Of a stretch of DNA of 40,885 nucleotides, positions 24,229 to 33,393 are shown in pieces. Below the pieces are notes generated by a model. That model was not told where the DNA came from and ran no database searches. It saw only the letters and a program-made list of their open reading frames with translations. Within the stretch, counting starts at the first letter, position 1. Every line of letters begins with the position of its first letter. A program made the translations under genes and the position numbers. Origin of the DNA: an uncultured Clostridia bacterium (GTDB taxonomy: Bacteria; Bacillota; Clostridia; Christensenellales; CAG-917); the NCBI GenBank assembly GCA_947581925.1, contig CANPWB010000014.1, positions 1 to 40,885 of the forward strand, in the 5' to 3' direction.

Positions 24229-24738
24229 ATGTTTAAAAAGGCAGACGCAACTACAAATTTTGTGAAGATCGAAATGCAAAACGGCGGCAGTATCGTCGTC
24301 GAACTCAATGAAAGCGCCGCGCCCATAACGGTCGCGAATTTCAAAAAGCTTGTGGGGCAGGGTTTCTACGATGGGCTCATTTTCCACAGGGTTATAGCGG
24401 GATTTATGATACAGGGAGGAGACCCCACCGGCACGGGTATGGGCGGCAGCAAGGAGTGCATAAAGGGCGAGTTTGCGCTGAACGGCGTTTCAAATCCCAT
24501 CTCGCATGAGAGGGGAGTCATCTCCATGGCGCGCAGCTCGAACCCGAATTCCGCGTCGTCGCAGTTTTTCATCTGCCATGCGGACGCAAAGTTTTTGGAC
24601 GGACAATATGCCGCATTCGGCAAGGTCGTGGAAGGAATGGATACCGTGGACGGCATAGCGTTGACTCCCACGTCGAGAAACGACAGACCCATCCGCGAGC
24701 AGAAGATGGCGAGAGCGTATTTTGTCGAGAGGACATGA
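24229..24738 (+). CDS. Cyclophilin-type peptidyl-prolyl isomerase
   Basis: Catalyses cis-trans isomerisation of X-Pro bonds in the cytosol; no signal peptide is present. The protein has 169 aa. The cyclophilin core is clear: FHRVIAGFMIQGGDPTGTG (Arg54, Phe59, Gln62), ISMARSSNPNSASSQFFI and LDGQYAAFGKVVEGMD. A tail of about 12 residues follows the fold. AAAGGAG precedes the ATG. It is probably in the same unit as the HI0933-type gene. The gap 24739-24948 holds nothing I recognise. Confidence 0.95.
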   Translation: MFKKADATTNFVKIEMQNGGSIVVELNESAAPITVANFKKLVGQGFYDGLIFHRVIAGFMIQGGDPTGTGMGGSKECIKGEFALNGVSNPISHERGVISMARSSNPNSASSQFFICHADAKFLDGQYAAFGKVVEGMDTVDGIALTPTSRNDRPIREQKMARAYFVERT

Positions 24739-24948
24739 CAAAAAACGAGTTGGACAATCAAAATCGCAAGATGGACGCAGCGAGAAAAAATCGGCGTAGC
24801 GAGTAAATTCGTCGCGGAGTTTTTACGGGCGCGTGTATTGCAACTCTTGAAAAGTTAAACCCAAAAATTTCGCCTCTACAGAGGGACAGATCGCGAAAGA
24901 GAATAAAGTTTTCAAACATTCATTCGATCGAAACAGGGGGGAAAGACT

Positions 24949-26265
24949 ATGTCAAAAAAGATCGTGGCGGCGCTTGTCGCAATCCTCATCGTCATCGCAT
25001 GCTGCCTGACGTTTACGGCTTGCACTGCAGAAGAAAAACCGCTTACTATCGTGTATTTAGGCGATTCCATTGCAGAGGCGCTGATAGGGCCTTCTCCGAT
25101 TGCCGAACGCGACAATTACGGCTACTTCGCGGTCGTAGGCAAGATCAACGGCATGCGATATTTCAATCATTCCGTCTCGGGGCATAAGACGTCATCGTAC
25201 GCGATGAAGTCGGACGATGACGTAGGCGGGCTCCTCGGCATGCTTTACCGCGAGGGCGAGAACGCCGCGCTTATGAAAACTCACCTCGAGCAGGCGGATA
25301 TCATCCACATTTCCGTGTTGGGAAACAACATTTTGCAGTACAACTTGGGTGTGTTGCTCTATGAGGTAGCTCAGCCCGATTTCGAGGAGCGCTTTAAGGA
25401 AGGGGAGGGTGACACCCTCCTCGACAGGATGTACACGGGAAGTCGCGAGCCCTATGTGGACGAAAACGGAGAGCCTTTGCTTGACGAATACGGCAGGACA
25501 GTGTATATGCCTTTTGACAAAAGCGACAGCGCGAATTACCGCCCGAATTTCTACTCCGACGGCACTTTGAATAAAAATTCGCCCGTATATTTCGATTTCC
25601 CGCCCACATATCGTGATATAATCGACGCGATAGCGAGGTTGAGACAGCTCAATCCTAAGGCTACGATAATTTTCCAGACAGTGTACGACCCGTATTATGA
25701 GGGCTCGTCGCACTTGCGCTCTTCCGTCATAAATGCGCTGAAAAACGTGACGGATGTCAAGGGGCGCTTTGGCGAGGCGGGAAAGAAGATCACGGAGATA
25801 TCGCAATTCAGAAAGATGACCGACGTGCTGCTCGCCGTCTTGAACAACATAATCGTCAAGTATATGGAAGAGTATAAGCCAGAGAATTTTTATATGCTTG
25901 ACGTGAACGCCGCGTTCGATCGCGTGACTAAGATGGATAAAGACGAGGAAGGCAACGTCAGGCTCGACGGAGACTGCCTCGGCAGGCAGCTCATATTCAC
26001 GGATTGGACGCACCCGTCAAATTTAGGGCACGCTATCATCGCTTGCGAGACGCAAAAGCTGCTTGAGAAACTCGGGTATGCGTCCTCGGACGCGCTTGCG
26101 AACTATAAGGCTCTGCGCCTCGAACAGCTGAGACGTATGTATACGGGCGTAGAGGGCGTGGACGTAGACGGTATCGCGGACAAGATAGAGGCGGCAGACA
26201 GCTTGGAAGTCGCGACGTTTGCATATTTTGATGGCGTGAAAGGCTTTACGCCCATAAATTATTGA
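24949..26265 (+). CDS. SGNH/GDSL-type hydrolase lipoprotein
   Basis: Predicted secreted, membrane-anchored esterase or deacetylase, 438 aa. The signal peptide ends in TFTAC (lipid Cys25). SGNH blocks: GDSIAE with nucleophile Ser40, HSVSGHKTSS (block II Gly), ISVLGNNILQ (block III), and DWTHPSNLGHAI with Asp352 and His355. An insertion of about 100 residues rich in Asp and Tyr (near 150-220) lies between blocks III and V. The start follows GGGGGGAAAG. The 282-aa lipoprotein gene lies 17 bp downstream, so the two are likely an operon. Acyl chains on glycans are plausible substrates (inference). Confidence 0.88.
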   Translation: MSKKIVAALVAILIVIACCLTFTACTAEEKPLTIVYLGDSIAEALIGPSPIAERDNYGYFAVVGKINGMRYFNHSVSGHKTSSYAMKSDDDVGGLLGMLYREGENAALMKTHLEQADIIHISVLGNNILQYNLGVLLYEVAQPDFEERFKEGEGDTLLDRMYTGSREPYVDENGEPLLDEYGRTVYMPFDKSDSANYRPNFYSDGTLNKNSPVYFDFPPTYRDIIDAIARLRQLNPKATIIFQTVYDPYYEGSSHLRSSVINALKNVTDVKGRFGEAGKKITEISQFRKMTDVLLAVLNNIIVKYMEEYKPENFYMLDVNAAFDRVTKMDKDEEGNVRLDGDCLGRQLIFTDWTHPSNLGHAIIACETQKLLEKLGYASSDALANYKALRLEQLRRMYTGVEGVDVDGIADKIEAADSLEVATFAYFDGVKGFTPINY

Positions 26266-26282
26266 GAGGAGGGCAAAGAGTT

Positions 26283-27131
26283 ATGAAGAGAAGATTTACG
26301 AAAATTTTGTTGACCGTCTTCGCGCTGGCAATAATGACCTCCTGTCTGTTTGCGGCCACGGCATGCGACGAGAAGAATACAAATGCTCCATACACTCCCG
26401 CGACCTTCGGAGAGACGCGCATATACGAGTTGGATACCGAGAAAACAAACTTGATGGGAGATGCAACAGCGAAACTTGCCCTCGCGTTATTGCTGAACAA
26501 GGAAGAGACGTATTTCAAGTTCGAGACGGACGGCACCGTACATGGACAACTCAAGACCATATCGCTGAGCTTAAATTCTTTGTTTGACACCCTCGGCAAA
26601 TTTATGCCTGACTTTTCTAAGGACAGCCTCGCCGCGCAATTGAGAAATACGGATATAGCCGACGGGCTCAACGAAAACGTAGAGCCTATGTTTCCGGGTT
26701 TCATCTCGCGTTTTCTCGAAGGGGACGTTGAAGGAGCTCTTAAACTTGTTCAGAATTCCGTAGGATTGAATGTAGCCGGGCTTGACTTTAAGGACGAGAA
26801 ACTCAAAAATGCCGTTCTCAAGATGGGAGAGCAGTACAAGAATACAAACGGCAAAAGTATGCGTCTGCCCGCGGATATTCTCGACATCATACCCGAGGAA
26901 GTCAGTCTTGCGCTCACCGTGGATTGGCAATATAACCTTGTGCGCCTGAAGGGCAGCGACGGCACGACTCACGACGCCGTTTACATAGGCGGCGAACCCG
27001 CGCACAGCGCCATGACACAGCCTTTCGCAATATTTTCGAGATACGTCGGGGATGACGGCTCAGAGACGATGTATCTGCGCATAGAGGTTGCAAACATTGA
27101 CCTCGCGCTCAAGCTCAAGGAGACGAAGTGA
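26283..27131 (+). CDS. Hypothetical lipoprotein, 282 aa
   Basis: Predicted lipoprotein of unknown function. The signal sequence MKRRFTKILLTVFALAIMTS leads to FAATAC with Cys28 as the lipid anchor. The mature part begins with an Asn/Pro/Thr-rich stretch, then a domain with several LxxSLNSLFDTLGKF-like helices and a C-terminal beta region. I recognise no family. AGGAGGG lies 9-10 nt before the chosen ATG; an in-frame TTG seven codons earlier overlaps the previous stop and is less likely. It is the second gene of a two-lipoprotein unit ending at the terminator at 27207. Confidence 0.82.
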   Translation: MKRRFTKILLTVFALAIMTSCLFAATACDEKNTNAPYTPATFGETRIYELDTEKTNLMGDATAKLALALLLNKEETYFKFETDGTVHGQLKTISLSLNSLFDTLGKFMPDFSKDSLAAQLRNTDIADGLNENVEPMFPGFISRFLEGDVEGALKLVQNSVGLNVAGLDFKDEKLKNAVLKMGEQYKNTNGKSMRLPADILDIIPEEVSLALTVDWQYNLVRLKGSDGTTHDAVYIGGEPAHSAMTQPFAIFSRYVGDDGSETMYLRIEVANIDLALKLKETK

Positions 27132-27206
27132 TACGTTCTCGCCGACCTTGACATACGCAAAAATCAAACACATGTCGCGCTTTTAAGCGCTTTTAAAGAT
27201 TTACGG

Positions 27207-27245
27207 CACAAAAAATGCCTTTGCATATGCAAGGCATTTTTTGTG
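27207..27245. terminator. Terminator between convergent genes
   Basis: Near-perfect palindrome CACAAAAAATGCCTT to AAGGCATTTTTTGTG with TGCATATGC at its tip; works on both strands. Confidence 0.85.
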
Positions 27246-27327
27246 TAAGCTCGGAGTAGGGCAAGCTTTATTCTGTTTATAGGGAGTGACGCGGCAAATA
27301 TTTTGTCGCTATTGGACGCATTAAGTA

Positions 27328-28059
27328 TTATTTGGCGCCTATGACGTCAGAAACTTTTGCGGCGTGCAGGTATACGCTGTCAAGATAGTCGAGTATGCGC
27401 GGCAGCGCCTCAAGCGTGGCGTCCGTCGGGTGCATAAGCACAAGGTCGCCCGCGCTAAGCCCCTTTATCGCTCGATTGAAGATGACGTCCGCGTCGTGGT
27501 CGCGCCAATCTATGGTGTCGCGAGTCCACATTATCACGCGGTAGTCGAGCTTTGCGCACGCGGCGAACATATTGTCGCCCAAGCTGCCCGACGGCGGCGC
27601 GAACAGCTTGCAATTTTTATAGTGGGGCAGGGAGGACAGCACGCTGTCTATGAGTCGCTCCGTCAGCAGTATCTCGTCCGTGTTTTGCTTGAGCGAGAGC
27701 ACAGAATGGTCTCGGTGCAGATAGCCGTGATTGCCGATCTCGAATCCCGCCGCCGCAATGCGCAGTAGGGTGTTGGGATTTTTTGCCGCCCAGCTGCCGC
27801 CTATGAAGAAGGTGGTGGAGTAGCCTCTCTCGAGCAGGATATCCGCGATCTTTTGCACGTTTTCGGCATTTTCGTACACGTTGAACATCAGCGCGACGCC
27901 TCCCGACTCCTCGCTGCCTTCGTAGATCGCGGCATTGCCCGCCACGGCGGAACTCTTTATGTCCGGGATAGAAGCGGCGGTCGCCACCGCGAATGTCCCT
28001 ATAAGCACGGCAACTATGACAAAATTTGCCCAAAATGCGCGAAAATATCTTTCTTTCAT
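27328..28059 (-). CDS. YlxY-like polysaccharide deacetylase homologue, catalytic Asp missing
   Basis: NodB-fold protein, 243 aa, with one N-terminal membrane segment (about 9-29), so it faces outward. In place of the usual FDD metal site it has FNV (Asn60-Val61). The His motif NHGYLHRDH keeps His111 and His115. FAPPSG and LMHPTD match later NodB motifs. Loss of both motif 1 aspartates makes normal metal-dependent deacetylation doubtful. The motif 1 form and divergence from an M16 peptidase gene recall the B. subtilis ylxY-mlpA neighbourhood. The ATG at 28059 was chosen because the hydrophobic segment begins there; upstream residues lie in the divergent promoter. The ribosome binding site is poor. 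Confidence 0.82.
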   Translation of the reverse strand: MKERYFRAFWANFVIVAVLIGTFAVATAASIPDIKSSAVAGNAAIYEGSEESGGVALMFNVYENAENVQKIADILLERGYSTTFFIGGSWAAKNPNTLLRIAAAGFEIGNHGYLHRDHSVLSLKQNTDEILLTERLIDSVLSSLPHYKNCKLFAPPSGSLGDNMFAACAKLDYRVIMWTRDTIDWRDHDADVIFNRAIKGLSAGDLVLMHPTDATLEALPRILDYLDSVYLHAAKVSDVIGAK

Positions 28060-28073
28060 GTTACAAATTATGT

Positions 28074-28101
28074 TTGCCGAATAAAAACTATGTGTTATAA
28101 T
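28074..28101 (+). promoter_or_regulatory. Promoter of the M16 peptidase gene
   Basis: TTGCCG, 16 bp, TATAAT (28096-28101). The expected start is 28108, the A of the ATG, so the mRNA would be leaderless. Confidence 0.6.
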
Positions 28102-28107
28102 GTGCAT

Positions 28108-29370
28108 ATGCAAAAACTCATTTCTTTTGACAGCGGATCAAAGCTTGTGCACGTTTACGATCCGACGGTGCGCTCCGTCGCGATAGGCGTATTCGTGGGC
28201 GCGGGCGTCATTCGCGAGAGCGAAAAACTTGCGGGCATATCGCATTTTATCGAGCACATGGTCTTTAAGGGCACGTCTACGCGATCGGGATTTGACATCG
28301 TCAACGACATAGACAGCATAGGCGCGCAGATAAACGCGTACACCGCAAAGAGCTACACTTGTTTCCACACCGTATCCCTCGATTCAAACGCGGACAAATG
28401 CGCGGAGATACTCGCCGACTTATATTTCAACCCCGCCTTCGACAGCGAGGAACTAGAGAAGGAAAGAAAAGTCGTCATAGAGGAGATAAACGAGAGCGAG
28501 GACACCCCCGATGACGTCTGCCTCGACAGGCTCCTCACCGCGTTTTTCAAAGGACATCCGCTTGAGAAACCCATCCTCGGCACAAAAAAGACGCTTACGG
28601 CAATGACGAGCGAGACGCTCAGAGAATATCATAGACGGACGTACGTCCCCGAAAATACCGTCGTTTCCATAGCGGGGAACATATCGGAAGAGGACGCGGT
28701 CGCACTCATGAAGAAGTACTTCGAAAGCAGGATGAATCCGTCGGGCACGCGCTTTGAGGAAGTCGCTCACGCAACGATAAACGGAGTCTTGACAAGAAAG
28801 AAAAAACATATCGAGCAGGCTCACCTCGCCTTTGCGTTTCCGTGCTACGCTTTTGCGGATCCCCGCATGATAGCCGTACAGCTCATGAGCGTCATCTTCG
28901 GCACGGAGATGTCCTCCCGCCTTTTCCAGAGCATACGCGAAAAGTTGGGGCTTTGTTACACCGTGCTTGGTTATCCGTCTACGTACAAAAATAACGGCGC
29001 GTACATCATCTACACCGCGACGAATTCCGAAAGCGTTGAAAAAGCCGTGAGAGCGATAAGGGGAGAGATAGACCTCCTCCTCAAGGATGGCGTCACCCGG
29101 CAGGAGCTGAAAAAGGGCAAGGAGCAACTCAAAACAGCGCTTGTATTGGCGCAGGAGAGCACGGCGTCCATGATGCGCACATTCGGCTCCTATTGCCTCG
29201 AGACGGGCGAGCTTTACGACCTCGACGGCAGGATAGAGCGCATAGACTCTATGACCGCCTCGGACGTGCTTGAAGCCGCAAAGTACATCTTCAACTTTGA
29301 CAAAGTCGCCGCGTCTATAGTCGCGCAAGACGACGGCATAGACATTCTGAAAATTTTGAAAAACGCCTAA
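28108..29370 (+). CDS. M16-family zinc metallopeptidase, MlpA/YmxG-like
   Basis: Inverse-zincin peptidase, 420 aa. The zinc site HFIEH uses His46, Glu49 and His50, with the distal glutamate in KVVIEEINESEDTPDD. The C-terminal half has LGLCYTVLGYPSTYKNNGAY, the R/Y-type motif of the inactive half. Length and single-gene occurrence fit the B. subtilis MlpA (YmxG) type. It lacks a signal peptide, so it acts in the cytoplasm. No ribosome binding site precedes the ATG, and a TATAAT lies 7 nt upstream, so translation from a leaderless mRNA is likely. Confidence 0.93.
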   Translation: MQKLISFDSGSKLVHVYDPTVRSVAIGVFVGAGVIRESEKLAGISHFIEHMVFKGTSTRSGFDIVNDIDSIGAQINAYTAKSYTCFHTVSLDSNADKCAEILADLYFNPAFDSEELEKERKVVIEEINESEDTPDDVCLDRLLTAFFKGHPLEKPILGTKKTLTAMTSETLREYHRRTYVPENTVVSIAGNISEEDAVALMKKYFESRMNPSGTRFEEVAHATINGVLTRKKKHIEQAHLAFAFPCYAFADPRMIAVQLMSVIFGTEMSSRLFQSIREKLGLCYTVLGYPSTYKNNGAYIIYTATNSESVEKAVRAIRGEIDLLLKDGVTRQELKKGKEQLKTALVLAQESTASMMRTFGSYCLETGELYDLDGRIERIDSMTASDVLEAAKYIFNFDKVAASIVAQDDGIDILKILKNA

Positions 29371-29400
29371 TATATCGCATAATATTATGTTTATCACACC

Positions 29401-29426
29401 AAAAAGCGGAAATAAAACCGCTTTTT
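29401..29426 (+). terminator. Terminator of the M16 peptidase gene
   Basis: Stem AAAAAGCGG/CCGCTTTTT, 8-nt loop. Confidence 0.8.
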
Positions 29427-29653
29427 GTCATTATGCGCAAATTTTCGCTTGCCCAAAATATGTTTGTCCCGCGCGGCAAACGCGATATTTATTGCCTGTT
29501 ACGACTTGGTTCGATAATGAAGGATCTATTTTCTCAACGGACTCATGTCGGGACAAGATGTCGCGAAAATTTTCGTTTGAGCAAGGATTTTAAGCGTAAA
29601 ATTTTCTTTGCCGTCAAAAAAGCGTTTACCTCGCAACTTTTTTTGTGCAGCGA
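29427..29653. other. Intergenic stretch without a supported gene
   Basis: AT-rich sequence. Short reading frames here lack a ribosome binding site and typical composition. I see no RNA or repeat. Confidence 0.6.
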
Positions 29654-29682
29654 TTGACTTTGAAAATATAATGGGATATAAT
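29654..29682 (+). promoter_or_regulatory. rny promoter
   Basis: TTGACT, 17 bp, TATAAT: near consensus. The leader of about 170 nt contains small hairpins (GGGA/TCCC, GCACG/CGTGC) and no known riboswitch. Confidence 0.8.
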
Positions 29683-29860
29683 ACCATATGACAAAACTAT
29701 AATATAGAAACATAACTGTATAGATTATCATTGGTTTTTTTGGGAGTTTCCCGAAGCACGATTGCGTGCAAAATGGTCGATGCAGGGCAACGAATGCCTT
29801 TTGTGTTTTTAAGCACGGTTTTTATAGCATGGTTTTGATTATATAAATCGGAGGTCGAAA

Positions 29861-31486
29861 ATGACCCTATTCAACTCTATTATTTCAGCCTTGAGCGGCG
29901 GCGCGGCGGCGGGTATCGCTGTCGCATGCGCGGTCGTAGGCGCGCTCCTCGGCGGCGTAATTTTCCTGTTTGTCTACCGTTCAAATGCGTCAAAGAAGAT
30001 AGGAAACGCCAACGAAGAGGCAAAAAGAATTATCGAAGAAGCAAAATTGGAAGCAAAGACCATCCGTCAAGACGGACTGCTCGAAGCGGAAGAGCAGCGC
30101 AAGAAGATGCGCGCGGACTTCGAGCATGAGACGAAGGAGCGCAAGCAGGAGTGGCAGCGGACAGAGGCAAAACTCGCTCAGCGCGAATCCGCCCTCGAAA
30201 AGAGGCAGGAGCAACAGGACAAAAAAGACGCGTCCCTCGATCGCAAATCTGAGGAGCTCGACAAAGCTCAAAAACAAGTTGACGAGACAAAGGAAAAACT
30301 CAAAGCCATCGAGGAGGAACTCGGCGGCGCGCAGCAGAAGATGCAGCAGGAGCTTGAACGTATCGCGGCTATGACAAAAGAGGAAGCTGAGGCGGAGCTC
30401 AAATCCGCGCTCCTCGAGGACGTGAAGAAGGACGCCGCGCAAGACGCTAAACGCATTATTGCCGAGACGAAGGAAAACGCCACGAAGGAGGCGCAAAACA
30501 TTATTTCGCAAGCGATACAGCGTTGCGCCGCAGATCACGCGACGGAAAACACGGTATCCGTCGTATCCCTGCCCAACGACGAGATGAAGGGCAGGATAAT
30601 CGGGCGTATGGGGCGCAACATCCGCGCGCTTGAGAGCGCTACGGGCGTGGACCTCATAATAGACGACACTCCCGACGTCATCACGCTTTCAAGTTTTGAT
30701 CCCGTCAGGCGCGAGGTCGCAAGGATAACGCTTGAAAAACTCATCACGGACGGCCGTATACATCCCGCTCGCATAGAGGAAATGGTGGACAAAGTGCGCC
30801 GCGAAGTCGAGGCGAGCATCAAGGAAGCGGGCGAAGAGGCGGCATTTGAAGTGGGCGTACACGGCTTGCATCCCGAAGTTATCAAGATACTCGGCAGGCT
30901 CAAATACCGCACGAGCTACGGCCAAAATGTGCTCAAGCACTCCATTGAGGTCGCGTCTTTGGCGTCCGTCATGGCGGCGGAGCTCGGCATAGATCCAAAG
31001 ATCGCAAAGCGCGCGGGATTGTTGCACGACATAGGCAAGGCAGTCGATCACGAGCTTGAAGGCACGCATATCCAGCTCGGCGTCGATATCGCGAAGAAAT
31101 ATCGCGAGAGCAACGAGGTCATCCACGCTATCGCCGCGCACCACGGCGACATAGACCCGCAGACCATAGACGCGGTGCTCGTACAGGCGGCGGACGCGAT
31201 CTCCAGCGCGCGTCCCGGCGCAAGGCGCGAGTCTTTGGAAAATTACGTCAAGCGTATCGAAAAGCTTGAGGATATCGCAAAATCCTTCGACGGCGTGGAT
31301 CAGACGTTCGCGGTACAGGCGGGCAGAGAGATACGCGTCATGGTCAAGCCCGAGCAGGTGAACGACGAGGCAACGGTGTTCCTCGCAAAGGATATCGCTG
31401 AGAAGCTCGAGAACGAGATGGAGTACCCGGGGCAGATCAAAGTCAACGTCATCCGCGAAGTCAGAAGCGTACAATACGCAAAATAA
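29861..31486 (+). CDS. rny: Ribonuclease Y
   Basis: Membrane-anchored endoribonuclease that starts mRNA decay in Firmicutes, 541 aa. Order: an N-terminal membrane helix (about 12-41), a long charged coiled coil (about 45-215), a KH domain with [12 protein letters not shown] (244-255), and an HD domain with LLHDIGK (His389-Asp390), HAIAAHHGD and [15 protein letters not shown]. The C-terminus [13 protein letters not shown] is typical of the family. CGGAGG lies upstream of the ATG. It has its own promoter with a long leader. The M24 peptidase gene starts 9 bp after its stop. Confidence 0.98.
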   Translation: MTLFNSIISALSGGAAAGIAVACAVVGALLGGVIFLFVYRSNASKKIGNANEEAKRIIEEAKLEAKTIRQDGLLEAEEQRKKMRADFEHETKERKQEWQRTEAKLAQRESALEKRQEQQDKKDASLDRKSEELDKAQKQVDETKEKLKAIEEELGGAQQKMQQELERIAAMTKEEAEAELKSALLEDVKKDAAQDAKRIIAETKENATKEAQNIISQAIQRCAADHATENTVSVVSLPNDEMKGRIIGRMGRNIRALESATGVDLIIDDTPDVITLSSFDPVRREVARITLEKLITDGRIHPARIEEMVDKVRREVEASIKEAGEEAAFEVGVHGLHPEVIKILGRLKYRTSYGQNVLKHSIEVASLASVMAAELGIDPKIAKRAGLLHDIGKAVDHELEGTHIQLGVDIAKKYRESNEVIHAIAAHHGDIDPQTIDAVLVQAADAISSARPGARRESLENYVKRIEKLEDIAKSFDGVDQTFAVQAGREIRVMVKPEQVNDEATVFLAKDIAEKLENEMEYPGQIKVNVIREVRSVQYAK

Positions 31487-31495
31487 GAGGCGAAT

Positions 31496-32188
31496 ATGAG
31501 CGAAATGGTCAAAACCAAGGAGCAGATAGCGCTCATCAAGCGCGCCGTTAATATCATCGACGACTGCTATGAAGCGGTGCTCAAGTGGGTCAAGGGCGGC
31601 GTGAGCGAACTTGACGTCGCAAATTTCATAGAAAAATTCGTGCTCGAGCACGGCGGCGAGGGGCTTTCCTTTGACACCATAGTCGCCTTCGGCGTGAGCG
31701 GAGCGGAGCCTCACCACGTCCCCACAGACAAAAAACTCGAGGCGGGCATGCTCGTCACCATAGATATGGGCGCTATATACGGCGGCTACTGTTCGGATTT
31801 CACGCGCACATTCGCATATGGCGACATAGACGAAAAACAGCGCGAGGTCTACGACATCGTGTACGAGGCGCAAAAGCGCGGGATCGCGGCGACAAAAGCG
31901 GGGATATCCTGTCACGACCTCGACGCCGTTTGCCGTGACTTTATCACCGAAAAGGGCTACGGAGACAAATTCGTACACACCACGGGGCACGGCGTCGGCA
32001 CGCTTATCCACGAGGAGCCGCGCGTAGGCAAAGGCACTCAGACTCTGCTTGAGGACGGCATGGTCGTCACCATAGAACCCGGCATCTACATCGCAGGCGA
32101 GATGGGAGTGCGCATAGAGGATACCCTCGTCGTGGGCGAGGGCAAGCTGTCAAGGCTGGATACGGAGCTGATCATTCTGCCCGCATAA
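31496..32188 (+). CDS. M24 metallopeptidase, Xaa-Pro peptidase catalytic domain alone
   Basis: Dinuclear-metal aminopeptidase of 230 aa. Metal ligands are visible: Asp90 and Asp101 (TIDMGAIYGGYCSDFTRT), His165 (GHGVGTLIHE), Glu194 (EPGIYIAG) and Glu208 (VRIED). The short EPGIYI to VRIED spacing and EPHHVPTDK are those of Xaa-Pro aminopeptidases (YqhT/PepQ), not type I methionine aminopeptidase. The usual N-terminal creatinase domain of about 130 aa is absent. AGAGG lies before the ATG and rny ends 9 bp upstream, so nothing longer is possible. efp follows, as yqhT precedes efp in B. subtilis. A methionine aminopeptidase role is the alternative. Confidence 0.9.
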   Translation: MSEMVKTKEQIALIKRAVNIIDDCYEAVLKWVKGGVSELDVANFIEKFVLEHGGEGLSFDTIVAFGVSGAEPHHVPTDKKLEAGMLVTIDMGAIYGGYCSDFTRTFAYGDIDEKQREVYDIVYEAQKRGIAATKAGISCHDLDAVCRDFITEKGYGDKFVHTTGHGVGTLIHEEPRVGKGTQTLLEDGMVVTIEPGIYIAGEMGVRIEDTLVVGEGKLSRLDTELIILPA

Positions 32189-32262
32189 GGCAAACGACGG
32201 CAAAAACATAGTGCAAATTTTGCGGGATGCGAGAGATTTTGCGCCTTAAGGGGTATTTGCTC

Positions 32263-32291
32263 TTGCCAAGCGGAAATTTGCGTGTTACAAT
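32263..32291 (+). promoter_or_regulatory. efp promoter
   Basis: TTGCCA, 17 bp, TACAAT, about 53 bp before the efp ATG. Confidence 0.75.
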
Positions 32292-32344
32292 AAAACTTAG
32301 GGCAAAACCCTACCGATACAAATTTATTTTAGGAGAATCATATT

Positions 32345-32911
32345 ATGGCACAAGTTATGGCAGGCGATCTGAGAAAGGGCGTGACCTTCCTCTATGACGG
32401 CAACAAGATTATGACCGTTGTTGACTTTCTGCACGTAAAACCCGGCAAGGGCGCGGCTTTCGTCCGCATGAAGATGAAAAACGTCGTCACAGGCGCTGTT
32501 TTGGAGCAGACTTTCAACCCCACCGAAAAGTTCGAGCTTGCTCACATCGAGACAAAGACAATGCAATATCTTTACACCGACGGCGAGTTCTATTATTTCA
32601 TGGACGAGGAAACTTATGAGCAGATACCCCTCAACCATTCGCAGGTCGAGGACGCGCTCAACTTCGTCAAGGAGAATATGCCCGTAACGATGAAATTCTT
32701 CCAGGGCTCTCCATTCTCCGTCGAACCGCCGAACTTTGTCGAACTTCTCATCACCGTATGCGAGCCCGCCGTCGCAGGCAACACCGCCACCAACGCCACA
32801 AAGCCCGCAACCGTTGAGACAGGCTATGAGCTTATGGTGCCCATGTTCGTCAACGAGGGCGATACCATTCGTATCGATACGCGCACCGGCGAGTACATGT
32901 CCCGCGTGTAA
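32345..32911 (+). CDS. efp: Translation elongation factor P
   Basis: Binds ribosomes stalled at polyproline and promotes peptide bond formation; 188 aa, typical length. The KOW-like N-terminal domain has the tip loop [14 protein letters not shown], whose Lys35 corresponds to the residue modified in other species. GKGAAFVR matches the Bacillus-type loop. Two OB domains follow, ending in [17 protein letters not shown], the family C-terminal signature. AGGAG precedes the ATG. It has its own promoter and terminator. No modification enzyme gene is seen nearby. Confidence 0.98.
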   Translation: MAQVMAGDLRKGVTFLYDGNKIMTVVDFLHVKPGKGAAFVRMKMKNVVTGAVLEQTFNPTEKFELAHIETKTMQYLYTDGEFYYFMDEETYEQIPLNHSQVEDALNFVKENMPVTMKFFQGSPFSVEPPNFVELLITVCEPAVAGNTATNATKPATVETGYELMVPMFVNEGDTIRIDTRTGEYMSRV

Positions 32912-32951
32912 AACCGCGCTATTCTGCGGGTATTCATTGAGAATCAGAATC

Positions 32952-32982
32952 AAGCGGTTTGACGGATGGTCAGACCGCTTTT
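32952..32982 (+). terminator. efp terminator
   Basis: AAGCGGT pairs with ACCGCTT, with inner TGAC/GTCA, then TTTT. Confidence 0.8.
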
Positions 32983-33113
32983 AATATAGCAATAGTGGCA
33001 GATTTTTGTATCAATGGGGTGCAGGATAAGGAAAGTGGCGCAACGCGCTTTCGATCGTCAACAAGCAGGAAACCCGCTTTTGGGGATGAGTTGAGATAAA
33101 AACAGGGGAGAAA

Positions 33114-33177
33114 TCTAAAGAAATCTTTAGAATTGGGGCAAAATATGGGTGGAAATCTTAAGATTTCTTTAGAATTG
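33114..33177. repeat. Paired AT-rich palindromes
   Basis: TCTAAAG-AAAT-CTTTAGA (33114-33131) and the 14-bp palindrome AAATCTTAAGATTT (33153-33166). Each is followed by TCTTTAGAATTG, a direct repeat 42 bp apart. There is no gene in 32983-33393; possibly a binding site or decayed element. Confidence 0.5.
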
Positions 33178-33309
33178 AAAATTTTTGTGTAAAACGCTTG
33201 ATATTTGTTCAATCGTGCAATATTATGGCAATTAGTAGCGATATATACGTGTTTTTCCGTATGCAAAGGAAGTCACGGCACGAAAAGGGGTATGGCCACA
33301 ATCCCCTCA

Positions 33310-33348
33310 GTCCGCTCCATAGAGCGGACAGCTCCCCTTACTAAGGGG
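33310..33348. repeat. REP-like double hairpin
   Basis: GTCCGCT/AGCGGAC (33310-33329) directly followed by CCCCTTA/TAAGGGG (33334-33348). It resembles the abundant CCCTCAGTC...CAGCTCCC repeats seen in many Clostridia; copy number cannot be judged here. Confidence 0.55.
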
Positions 33349-33393
33349 CGCCTTGAGCGGAAGAGGGGACATATCAAAGGAATGGAGAGAATG

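Noticed and set aside
29387-29657. Two short overlapping frames before rny
   Set aside because: They overlap the M16 terminator, lack ribosome binding sites and have no coding character.
30689-32011. Long antisense frame opposite rny and the M24 gene
   Set aside because: A shadow of high-GC coding sequence on the other strand, with no ribosome binding site or recognisable protein.
31496-32188. Type I methionine aminopeptidase (map)
   Set aside because: Length fits, but the EPGIYI/VRIED spacing and the efp neighbour point to the Xaa-Pro peptidase branch.
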